Origin: Marthasterias glacialis
Taxonomy: Eukaryota; Echinodermata; Asteroidea; Forcipulatida; Asteriidae
Direction of reading: 5' to 3'
NCBI GenBank assembly: GCA_911728455.2
Contig: OU452236.1
Coordinates: 10,903,195 to 10,967,194 of the forward strand
DNA: 64,000 nucleotides
Shown here piece by piece: positions 13,501-25,200 of the stretch (position 1 is its first letter; every line of letters starts with the position of its first letter). Under the pieces are notes generated by a model. The model saw nothing but the letters and a program-made list of their open reading frames with translations. It did not search any database and was not told where the DNA came from. Made by a program: the position numbers and the translations under genes.

Positions 13501-15800
13501 ATTAATAAAATCTCGGCGACATAGGAGGAGAAAAAATTAAAATTGCTCAGAATTCTGTCAGAGTGATTTTGTACCAACAAACATTGGCATTCTCAAGCTC
13601 CTCGTTCATTTTCGGCGAGATTGGAGACTACAAATTTCAAACTACTCAGAATGCTCTGAGAGTTATTTTGTACCAGCAAAAACGGGTGTTCTGAAGCTCC
13701 TCGTTCATTCTCAGCGAGATTGGAGACTAAAAATTTCAAACTACTCAGAATGCTCTGAGACTGATTTTGTACTAGGAATGTCGGTTTTTTTGAAGCTACG
13801 CGTTAAATCTGGGCGACATTGGAGGTGAACAAAATAAAACTGCTCAGATTGCTCTCAGAGAGATTTTGTACTACTCGGCTGTTCTGGAGCTATTAATAAA
13901 ATCTCGGCGACATAGGAGGAGAAAAAATTAAAATTGCTCAGAATTCTGTCAGAGTGATTTTGTACCAACAAACATTGGCATTCTCAAGCTCCTCGTTCAT
14001 TTTCGGCGAGATTGGAGACTACAAATTTCAAACTACTCAGAATGCTCTGAGAGTTATTTTGTACCAGCAAAAACGGGTGTTCTGAAGCTCCTCGTTCATT
14101 CTCAGCGAGATTGGAGACTAAAAATTTCAAACTACTCAGAATGCTCTGAGACTGATTTTGTACTAGGAATGTCGGTTTTTTTGAAGCTACGCGTTAAATC
14201 TGGGCGACATTGGAGGTGAACAAAATAAAACTGCTCAGATTGCTCTCAGAGAGATTTTGTACTACTCCGCTGTTCTGAAGCTATTAATAAAATCTCGGCG
14301 ACATAGGAGGAGAAAAAATTAAAATTGCTCAGAATTCTGTCAGAGTGATTTTGTACCAACAAACATGGGCATACTCAAGCCCTCGTTAATTTTCGGCGAG
14401 ATGGGTGACGACAAATTTCAAACTACTCAGAATGCTCCTAGAGTTATTTTGTACCAACAAAAACGGGTGTTCTGAAGCTATGCGTTAAATCAGGGCGACA
14501 TTGGAGGTGAAAAAAATTAAAACTGCTCAGAATACTATGAGAGGGTGTTTGCTGATAAAAACGGTTGTTCTGAAAATCCTCTTTCATTCCCAGCGAGATT
14601 GGAGACGAAAAATTTCAAACTACTCCGAATGCTCTGAGACTGATTTTGTACTAGGAAACTCGGTTATTCTGAAGCTACGCGTTCAATTTGGGCTTCATTG
14701 GAGGTGAACAAAATTAAAACTGCTGAAATTGCTCTCAGAGTGATTTTGAACTACTCGGCTGTTCTGGAGCTTCTTATAGGATCTCGGCGACATAGGAGAA
14801 GAAAAAATTAAAATTGCTCAGAATTCCCTCAGAGTGATTTTGTACCAACAAACATGGGCATACTCAAGCCCTCGTTCATTTTCGGCGAGATGGGTGACGA
14901 AAAATTCAAATTACTCAGAATGCTCCGACAGTTATTTTGTACCAACAAAATGGGTGTTCTGAAGCTCCTCGTTCATTTTCAGCGAGATTGGAGACTAAAA
15001 ATTTCAAACTACTCAGAATGCACTGAGACTGATTTTGTACAAGGAAACTCGGTTGTTCTGAAGCTACGCGTTCAATCTGGGCGACATTGGAGGTGAAAAA
15101 AATTAACACTGCTCAAAATACTATAAGAGGGTGTTTGCTGATAAAAACGGTTGTTCTGAAAATCCTCTTTCATTCTCAGCGAGATTGGAGACGAAAAATT
15201 TCAAACTACTCCGAATACTCTGAGACTGATTTTGTACTAGGAAACTTGGTTTTTCTGAAGCTACGCGTTCAATCTGGGCGACATTGGAGGTGAACAAAAT
15301 TAAAACTGCTCAAATTGCTCTCAGAGTGATTTTGAACTTTTCGGCTGTTCTGAAGCAACTAATAGGATCTCGGCGTCATAGGAGAAGAAAAAATTAAAAT
15401 TGCTCAGAATTCTGTCAGAGTGATTTTGTACCAACAAACATGGGCATACTCAAGCTCCTCGTTTATTTTCGGCGAGATTGGAGACTACAAATTTCAAACT
15501 ACTCAGAATGCTCTGAGAGTTATTTTGTACCAGCAAAATCGGGTGTTCTGAAGCTCCTCGTTCATTCTCAGCGAGATTGGAGACGAAAAATTTCAAACTA
15601 CTCAGAATGCTCTGAGACTGATTTTGTACTAGGAATGTCGGTTATTTTGAAGCTACGCCGTTAAATCTGGGCGACATTTGGAGGTGAACAAAATATAACT
15701 GCTCAGATTGCTCTCAGAGTGATTTTGTACTACTCGGCTGTTCTGAAGCTATTAATAAAATCTCGGCGACATAGGAGGAGAAAAAATTAAAATTGCTCAG
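10580..15800 (+). repeat. ~5-kb satellite segment, upstream copy
   Basis: This segment recurs at about 17,420-22,250. The offset is 6,842 bp through the left half and 6,451 bp through the right half; the 391-bp difference is exactly one tetramer (three tetramers at 12,981-14,153 against two in the other copy). Shared marker variants include GCATTCTGAAGCTCC, AAAATCTTGGCGACAT, GGGCGAAATTGG, AATTTCCAAGTACTCC, GCTGATCAAAACGG and ATTTCATTCTACTC. Confidence 0.88.
12981..14153 (+). repeat. Run of three 391-bp tetramers
   Basis: Type-A monomer starts fall at 12,981, 13,372, 13,763 and 14,154, each spaced by exactly 391 bp, so three near-identical tetramers stand in a row. The homologous place in the downstream copy of this region (19,823, 20,214, 20,605) holds only two tetramers, again at 391 bp. 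This places a one-unit copy-number change between the two copies. Confidence 0.92.
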
Positions 15801-16087
15801 AATTCCCTCAGAGTGATTTTGTACCAACAAACATGGGCATACTCAAGCCCTCGTTCATTTTCGGCGAGATGGGTGACGAAAAATTTCAAACTACTCAGAA
15901 TGCTGCGACAGTTATTTTGTACAAACAAAACGGGTGTTCTGAAGCTCCTCGTTCATTTTCAGCGAGATTGGAGACGAAAAATTTCAAACTACTCCGAATG
16001 CTCTGAGACTGATTTTGTACTAGGAATGTCGGTTATTCTGAAGCTACGCGTTCAATCTGGGCGACATTGGAGGTGAACAAAATTAAA
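14097..16087 (+). repeat. ~2-kb satellite block, copy 2 of 4
   Basis: Second copy of the block at 1,150-3,140, with the same succession of monomer types and the same diagnostic GGCGTCATAGG, GACATTTGGAGG and AACTTTTCGGCTG variants. It ends where the following monomer carries GAACTACTCGACTTTTCTGG, which the first copy lacks and the fourth copy shares. Confidence 0.85.
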
Positions 16088-18616
16088 ACTGCTCAAATTG
16101 CTCTCAGAGTGATTTTGAACTACTCGACTTTTCTGGAGCTTCTTATAGGATCTCGGCGACATAGGAGAAGAAAAAATTAAAATTGCTCAGAATTCTGTCA
16201 GAGTGATTTTGTACCAACAAACATTGGCATTCTGAAGCTCCTCGTTCATTTTCGGCGAGATTGGAGACTAAAAATTTCAAACTACTCAGAATGCTCTGAG
16301 AGTTATTTTGTACCATCAAAAACGGGTGTTCTGAAGCTCCTCGTTCATTCTCAGCGAGATTGGAGACTAAAAATTGAAACTACTCAGAATGCTCTGAGAC
16401 TGATTTTGTACTAGGAATGTCGGTTATTTTGAAGCTACGCGTTAAATCTGGGCGACATTGGAGGTGAACAAAATAAAACTGCTCAGATTGCTCTCAGAGT
16501 GATTTTGTACTACTCGGCTGTTCTGGAGCTATTAATAAAATCTTGGCGACATAGGAGGAGAAAAAATTAAAATTGCTCAGAATTCTGTCAGAGTGATTTT
16601 GTACCAACAAACATTGGCATTCTCAAGCTCCTCGTTCATTTTCGGCGAGATTGGAGACTACAAATTTCAAACTACTCAGAATGCTCTGAGAGTTATTTTG
16701 TACCAGCAAAAACGGGTGTTCTGAAGCTCCTCGTTCATTCTCAGCGAGATTGGAGACTAAAAATTTCAAACTACTCAGAATGCTCTGAGACTGATTTTGT
16801 ACTAGGAATGTCGGTTTTTTTGAAGCTACGCGTTAAATCTGGGCGAAATTGGAGGTGAACAAAATAAAACTGCTCAGATTGCTCTCAGAGAGATTTTGTA
16901 CTACTCCGCTGTTCTGAAGCTATTAATAAAATCTCGGCGACATAGGAGGAGAAAAAATTAAAATTGCTCAGAATTCTGTCAGAGTGATTTTGTACCAACA
17001 AACATGGGCATACTCAAGCCCTCGTTCATTTTCGGCGAGATGGGTGACGACAAATTTCAAACTACTCAGAATGCTCCGAGAGTTATTTTGTACCAACAAA
17101 AACGGGTGTTCTGAAGCTATGCGTTAAATCAGGGCGACATTGGAGGTGAAAAAAATTAACACTGCTCAAAATACTATAAGAGGGGGTTTGCTGATAAAAA
17201 CGGTTGTTCTGAAAATCCTCTTTCATTCTCAGCGAGATTGGAGACGAAAAATTTCCAAGTACTCCGAATGCTCTGAGACTGATTTTGTACTAGGAAACTC
17301 GGTTATTCTGAAGCTACGCGTTCAATCTGGGCGACATTGGAGGTGAACAAAATTAAAACTGCTCAAATTGCTCTCAGAGTGATTTTGAACTACTCGACCT
17401 TTCTGGAGCTTCTTATAGGATCTCGGCGACATAGGAGAAGAAAAAATTAAAATTGCTCAGAATTCTGTCAGAGTGATTTTGTACCAACAAACATTGGCAT
17501 TCTGAAGCTCCTCGTTCATTTTCGGCGAGATTGGAGACTAAAAATTTCAAACTACTCAGAATGCTCTGAGAGTTATTTTGTACCATCAAAAACGGGTGTT
17601 CTGAAGCTCCTCGTTCATTCTCAGCGAGATTGGAGACTAAAAATTGAAACTACTCAGAATGCTCTGAGACTGATTTTGTACTAGGAATGTCGGTTATTTT
17701 GAAGCTACGCGTTAAATCTGGGCGACATTGGAGGTGAACAAAATAAAACTGCTCAGATTGCTCTCAGAGTGATTTTGTACTACTCGGCTGTTCTGGAGCT
17801 ATTAATAAAATCTTGGCGACATAGGAGGAGAAAAAATTAAAATTGCTCCGAATTCTGTCAGAGTGATTTTGTACCAACAAACATTGGCATTCTCAAGCTC
17901 CTCGTTCATTTTCGGCGAGATTGGAGACTACAAATTTCAAACTACTCAGAATGCTCTGAGAGTTATTTTGTACCAGCAAAAACGGGTGTTCTGAAGCTCC
18001 TCGTTCATTCTCAGCGAGATTGGAGACTAAAAATTTCAAACTACTCAGAATGCTCTGAGACTGATTTTGTACTAGGAATGTCGGTTTTTTTGAAGCTACG
18101 CGTTAAATCTGGGCGAAATTGGAGGTGAACAAAATAAAACTGCTCAGATTGCTCTCAGAGAGATTTTGTACTACTCCGCTGTTCTGAAGCTATTAATAAA
18201 ATCTCGGCGACATAGGAGGAGAAAAAATTAAAATTGCTCAGAATTCTGTCAGAGTGATTTTGTACCAACAAACATGGGCATACTCAAGCCCTCGTTCATT
18301 TTCGGCGAGATGGGTGACGACAAATTTCAAACTACTCAGAATGCTCCGAGAGTTATTTTGTACCAACAAAAACGGGTGTTCTGAAGCTATGCGTTAAATC
18401 AGGGCGACATTGGAGGTGAAAAAAATTAACACTGCTCAAAATACTATAAGAGGGTGTTTGCTGATAAAAACGGTTGTTCTGAAAATCCTCTTTCATTCTC
18501 AGCGAGATTGGAGACGAAAAATTTCCAAGTACTCCGAATGCTCTGAGACTGATTTTGTACTAGGAAACTCGGTTATTCTGAAGCTACGCGTTCAATCTGG
18601 GCGACATTGGAGGTGA
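16080..18616 (+). repeat. 1,270-bp (13-monomer) tandem duplication
   Basis: F-type monomers with identical surroundings start at 17,140 and 18,410, 1,270 bp apart. A closely related unit lies upstream at 10,298 and 11,568 with the same 1,270-bp spacing. 1,270 bp equals 13 monomers and exceeds the 880-bp unit by one tetramer. The two tandem copies differ by single bases such as ACTCGACTTTTC against ACTCGACCTTTC and GCTCAGAATT against GCTCCGAATT, so they are not strictly identical assembly duplicates. Confidence 0.85.
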
Positions 18617-21600
18617 ACAAAATTAAAACTGCTCAAATTGCTCTCAGAGTGATTTTGAACTACTCGGCTGTTCTGAAGCTACTAATAGGATCTCGGCGAC
18701 ATAGGAGAAGAAAAAATTAAAATTGCTCAGAATTCTGTCAGAGTGATTTTGTACCAACAAACATTGGCATTCTCAAGCTCCTCGTTCATTTTCGGCGAGA
18801 TTGGAGACTAAAAATTTCAAACTACTCAGAATGCTCTGAGAGTTATTTTGTACCATCAAAAACGGGTGTTCTGAAGCTCCTCGTTCATTCTCAGCGAGAT
18901 TGGAGACTAAAAATTTCAAACTACTCCGAATGCTCTGAGACTGATTTTGTACTAGGAATGTCGGTTTTTTTGAAGCTACGCGTTAAATCTGGGCGAAATT
19001 GGAGGTGAACAAAATAAAACTGCTCAGATTGCTCTCAGAGAGATTTTGTACTACTCCGCTGTTCTGAAGCTATTAATAAAATCTCGGCGACATAGGAGGA
19101 GAAAAAATTAAAATTGCTCAGAATTCTGTCAGAGTGATTTTGTACCAACAAACATGGGCATACTCAAGCCCTCGTTCATTTTCGGCGAGATGGGTGACGA
19201 CAAATTTCAAACTACTCAGAATGCTCCTAGAGTTATTTTGTACCAACAAAAACGGGTGTTCTGAAGCTATGCGTTAAATCAGGGCGACATTGGAGGTGAA
19301 AAAAATTAAAACTGCTCAGAATACTATGAGAGGGTGTTTGCTGATCAAAACGGTTGTTCTGAAAATCCTCTTTCATTCCCAGCGAGATTGGAGACGAAAA
19401 ATTTCAAACTACTCCGAATGCTCTGAGACTGATTTTGTACTAGGAAACTCGGTTATTCTGAAGCTACGCGTTCAATCTGGGCTTCATTGGAGGTGAATAA
19501 AATTAAAACTGCTGAAATTGCTCTCAGAGTGATTTTGAACTACTCGGCTGTTCTGAAGCTACTTATACGATCTCGGCGACATAGGAGAAGAAAAAATTAA
19601 AATTGCTCAGAATTCTCTCAGAGTGATTTTGTACCAACAAACATGGGCATTTTCAAGCTCCTCGTTCATTTTCGGCGAGATTGGAGACTACAAATTTCAT
19701 TCTACTCAGAATGCTCTGAGAGTTATTTTGTACCAGCAAAAACGGGTCTTCTGAAGCTCTTCGTTCATTCTCAGCGAGATTGGAGACTAAAAATTTCAAA
19801 CTACTCCGAATGCTCTGAGACTGATTTTGTACTAGGAATGTCGGTTATTTTGAAGCTACACGTTAAATCTTGGCGACATTGGAGGTGAACAAAATAAAAC
19901 TGCTCAGATTGCTCTCAGAGAGATTTTGTACTACTCGGCTGTTCTGGAGCTATTAATAAAATCTCGGCGACATAGGAGGAGAAAAAATTAAAATTGCTCA
20001 GAATTCTGTCAGAGTGATTTTGTACCAACAAACATTGGCATTCTCAAGCTCCTCGTTCATTTTCGGCGAGATTGGAGACTACAAATTTCAAACTACTCAG
20101 AATGCTCTGAGAGTTATTTTGTACCAGCAAAAACGGGTGTTCTGAAGCTCCTCGTTCATTCTCAGCGAGATTGGAGACTAAAAATTTCAAACTACTCAGA
20201 ATGCTCTGAGACTGATTTTGTACTAGGAATGTCGGTTTTTTTGAAGCTACGCGTTAAATCTGGGCGACATTGGAGGTGAACAAAATAAAACTGCTCAGAT
20301 TGCTCTCAGAGAGATTTTGTACTACTCGGCTGTTCTGGAGCTATTAATAAAATCTCGGCGACATAGGAGGAGAAAAAATTAAAATTGCTCAGAATTCTGT
20401 CAGAGTGATTTTGTACCAACAAACATTGGCATTCTCAAGCTCCTCGTTCATTTTCGGCGAGATTGGAGACTACAAATTTCAAACTACTCAGAATGCTCTG
20501 AGAGTTATTTTGTACCAGCAAAAACGGGTGTTCTGAAGCTCCTCGTTCATTCTCAGCGAGATTGGAGACTAAAAATTTCAAACTACTCAGAATGCTCTGA
20601 GACTGATTTTGTACTAGGAATGTCGGTTTTTTTGAAGCTACGCGTTAAATCTGGGCGACATTGGAGGTGAACAAAATAAAACTGCTCAGATTGCTCTCAG
20701 AGAGATTTTGTACTACTCCGCTGTTCTGAAGCTATTAATAAAATCTCGGCGACATAGGAGGAGAAAAAATTAAAATTGCTCAGAATTCTGTCAGAGTGAT
20801 TTTGTACCAACAAACATGGGCATACTCAAGCCCTCGTTAATTTTCGGCGAGATGGGTGACGACAAATTTCAAACTACTCAGAATGCTCCTAGAGTTATTT
20901 TGTACCAACAAAAACGGGTGTTCTGAAGCTATGCGTTAAATCAGGGCGACATTGGAGGTGAAAAAAATTAAAACTGCTCAGAATACTATGAGAGGGTGTT
21001 TGCTGATAAAAACGGTTGTTCTGAAAATCCTCTTTCATTCCCAGCGAGATTGGAGACGAAAAATTTCAAACTACTCCGAATGCTCTGAGACTGATTTTGT
21101 ACTAGGAAACTCGGTTATTCTGAAGCTACGCGTTCAATTTGGGCTTCATTGGAGGTGAACAAAATTAAAACTGCTGAAATTGCTCTCAGAGTGATTTTGA
21201 ACTACTCGGCTGTTCTGGAGCTTCTTATAGGATCTCGGCGACATAGGAGAAGAAAAAATTAAAATTGCTCAGAATTCCCTCAGAGTGATTTTGTACCAAC
21301 AAACATGGGCATACTCAAGCCCTCGTTCATTTTCGGCGAGATGGGTGACGAAAAATTCAAATTACTCAGAATGCTCCGACAGTTATTTTGTACCAACAAA
21401 ATGGGTGTTCTGAAGCTCCTCGTTCATTTTCAGCGAGATTGGAGACTAAAAATTTCAAACTACTCAGAATGCACTGAGACTGATTTTGTACAAGGAAACT
21501 CGGTTGTTCTGAAGCTACGCGTTCAATCTGGGCGACATTGGAGGTGAAAAAAATTAACACTGCTCAAAATACTATAAGAGGGTGTTTGCTGATAAAAACG

Positions 21601-22250
21601 GTTGTTCTGAAAATCCTCTTTCATTCTCAGCGAGATTGGAGACGAAAAATTTCAAACTACTCCGAATACTCTGAGACTGATTTTGTACTAGGAAACTTGG
21701 TTTTTCTGAAGCTACGCGTTCAATCTGGGCGACATTGGAGGTGAACAAAATTAAAACTGCTCAAATTGCTCTCAGAGTGATTTTGAACTTTTCGGCTGTT
21801 CTGAAGCAACTAATAGGATCTCGGCGTCATAGGAGAAGAAAAAATTAAAATTGCTCAGAATTCTGTCAGAGTGATTTTGTACCAACAAACATGGGCATAC
21901 TCAAGCTCCTCGTTTATTTTCGGCGAGATTGGAGACTACAAATTTCAAACTACTCAGAATGCTCTGAGAGTTATTTTGTACCAGCAAAATCGGGTGTTCT
22001 GAAGCTACTCGTTCATTCTCAGCGAGATTGGAGACGAAAAATTTCAAACTACTCAGAATGCTCTGAGACTGATTTTGTACTAGGAATGTCGGTTATTTTG
22101 AAGCTACGCCGTTAAATCTGGGCGACATTTGGAGGTGAACAAAATATAACTGCTCAGATTGCTCTCAGAGTGATTTTGTACTACTCGGCTGTTCTGAAGC
22201 TATTAATAAAATCTCGGCGACATAGGAGGAGAAAAAATTAAAATTGCTCA
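17420..22250 (+). repeat. ~4.8-kb satellite segment, downstream copy
   Basis: Downstream copy of the segment at 10,580-15,800, shorter by one 391-bp tetramer. The left edge is set where the upstream copy reads CTGAAGCTACTAATAGG and this one reads CTGGAGCTTCTTATAGG. The right edge is ambiguous because it lies in common monomers. Confidence 0.85.
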
Positions 22251-24050
22251 GAATTCTGTCAGAGTGATTTTGTACCAACAAACATTGGCATTCTCAAGCT
22301 CCTCGTTCATTTTCGGCGAGATTGGAGACTACAAATTTCAAACTACTCAGAATGCTCTGAGAGTTATTTTGTACCAGCAAAAACGGGTGTTCTGAAGCTC
22401 CTCGTTCATTCTCAGCGAGATTGGAGACTAAAAATTTCAAACTACTCAGAATGCTCTGAGACTGATTTTGTACTAGGAATGTCGGTTTTTTTGAAGCTAC
22501 GCGTTAAATCTGGGCGACATTGGAGGTGAACAAAATAAAACTGCTCAGATTGCTCTCAGAGAGATTTTGTACTACTCCGCTGTTCTGAAGCTATTAATAA
22601 AATCTCGGCGACATAGGAGGAGAAAAAATTAAAATTGCTCAGAATTCTGTCAGAGTGATTTTGTACCAACAAACATGGGCATACTCAAGCCCTCGTTAAT
22701 TTTCGGCGAGATGGGTGACGACAAATTTCAAACTACTCAGAATGCTCCTAGAGTTATTTTGTACCAACAAAAACGGGTGTTCTGAAGCTATGCGTTAAAT
22801 CAGGGCGACATTGGAGGTGAAAAAAATTAAAACTGCTCAGAATACTATGAGAGGGTGTTTGCTGATAAAAACGGTTGTTCTGAAAATCCTCTTTCATTCC
22901 CAGCGAGATTGGAGACGAAAAATTTCAAACTACTCCGAATGCTCTGAGACTGATTTTGTACTAGGAAACTCGGTTATTCTGAAGCTACGCGTTCAATTTG
23001 GGCTTCATTGGAGGTGAACAAAATTAAAACTGCTGAAATTGCTCTCAGAGTGATTTTGAACTACTCGGCTGTTCTGGAGCTTCTTATAGGATCTCGGCGA
23101 CATAGGAGAAGAAAAAATTAAAATTGCTCAGAATTCCCTCAGAGTGATTTTGTACCAACAAACATGGGCATACTCAAGCCCTCGTTCATTTTCGGCGAGA
23201 TGGGTGACGAAAAATTCAAATTACTCAGAATGCTCCGACAGTTATTTTGTACCAACAAAATGGGTGTTCTGAAGCTCCTCGTTCATTTTCAGCGAGATTG
23301 GAGACTAAAAATTTCAAACTACTCAGAATGCACTGAGACTGATTTTGTACAAGGAAACTCGGTTGTTCTGAAGCTACGCGTTCAATCTGGGCGACATTGG
23401 AGGTGAAAAAAATTAACACTGCTCAAAATACTATAAGAGGGTGTTTGCTGATAAAAACGGTTGTTCTGAAAATCCTCTTTCATTCTCAGCGAGATTGGAG
23501 ACGAAAAATTTCAAACTACTCCGAATACTCTGAGACTGATTTTGTACTAGGAAACTTGGTTTTTCTGAAGCTACGCGTTCAATCTGGGCGACATTGGAGG
23601 TGAACAAAATTAAAACTGCTCAAATTGCTCTCAGAGTGATTTTGAACTTTTCGGCTGTTCTGAAGCAACTAATAGGATCTCGGCGTCATAGGAGAAGAAA
23701 AAATTAAAATTGCTCAGAATTCTGTCAGAGTGATTTTGTACCAACAAACATGGGCATACTCAAGCTCCTCGTTTATTTTCGGCGAGATTGGAGACTACAA
23801 ATTTCAAACTACTCAGAATGCTCTGAGAGTTATTTTGTACCAGCAAAATCGGGTGTTCTGAAGCTACTCGTTCATTCTCAGCGAGATTGGAGACGAAAAA
23901 TTTCAAACTACTCAGAATGCTCTGAGACTGATTTTGTACTAGGAATGTCGGTTATTTTGAAGCTACGCCGTTAAATCTGGGCGACATTTGGAGGTGAACA
24001 AAATATAACTGCTCAGATTGCTCTCAGAGTGATTTTGTACTACTCGGCTG
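20330..24050 (+). repeat. 1,859-bp (19-monomer) tandem duplication
   Basis: Two consecutive near-identical units contain corresponding F-type monomers at 20,952 and 22,811, E-type starts at 21,305 and 23,164, and the CGGCGTCATAGG monomer in each. All offsets are 1,859 bp. Edges are approximate: just right of the first unit the sequence reads CAGAATTCTGTCAGAG and just right of the second CAGAATTCCCTCAGAG. Both units carry the private variant GAAGCTACTCGTTCATTC, absent from the related copies at 1,150 and 14,097. The tandem duplication is therefore younger than the dispersed copies. Confidence 0.88.
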
Positions 24051-25200
24051 TTCTGAAGCTATTAATAAAATCTCGGCGACATAGGAGGAGAAAAAATTAA
24101 AATTGCTCAGAATTCCCTCAGAGTGATTTTGTACCAACAAACATGGGCATACTCAAGCCCTCGTTCATTTTCGGCGAGATGGGTGACGAAAAATTTCAAA
24201 CTACTCAGAATGCTGCGACAGTTATTTTGTACCAACAAAACGGGTGTTCTGAAGCTCCTCGTTCATTTTCAGCGAGATTGGAGACGAAAAATTTCAAACT
24301 ACTCCGAATGCTCTGAGACTGATTTTGTACTAGGAATGTCGGTTATTCTGAAGCTACGCGTTCAATCTGGGCGACATTGGAGGTGAACAAAATTAAAACT
24401 GCTCAAATTGCTCTCAGAGTGATTTTGAACTACTCGACTTTTCTGGAGCTTCTTATAGGATCTCGGCGACATAGGAGAAGAAAAAATTAAAATTGCTCAG
24501 AATTCTCTGAGAGTTATTTTGTACCAGCAAAAACGGGTGTTCTGAAGCTCCTCGTTCATTCTCAGCGAGATTGGAGACTAAAAATTTCAAACTACCCAGA
24601 ATGCTCTGAGGCTGATTTTGTACTAGGAAACTCGGTTATTCCGAAGCTACGCGTTCAATCTGGGCGACATTGGAGGTGAAAAAAATTAACACTGCTCAAA
24701 ATACTATAAGAGGGTGTTTGCTGATAAAAACGGTTGTTCTGAAAATCCTCTTTCATTCTCAGCGAGATTGGAGACGAAAAATTTCAAACTACTCCGAATG
24801 CTCTGAGACTGATTTTGTACTAGGAAACTCGGTTATTCGGAAGCTACGCGTTCAATCTGGGCGACATTGGAGGTGAACAAAATTAAAACTGCTCAGATTG
24901 CTCTCAGAGTGATTTTGAACTACTCGGCTGTTCTGAAGCTACTAATAAAATCTCGGCGACATAGGAGAAGAAAAAATTAAAATTGCTCAGAATTCTGTCA
25001 GAGTGATTTTGTACCAACAAACATGGGCATACTCAAACCCTCGTTCATTTTCGGCGAGATGGGTGACGAAAAATTTCAAACTACTCAGAATGCTCCGACA
25101 GTTATTTTGTACCAACAAAACGGGTGTTCTGAAGCTCCTCGTTCGTTTTCAGCGAGATTAGAGACTAACAATTTCAAACTACTCAGAATGCACTGAGACT

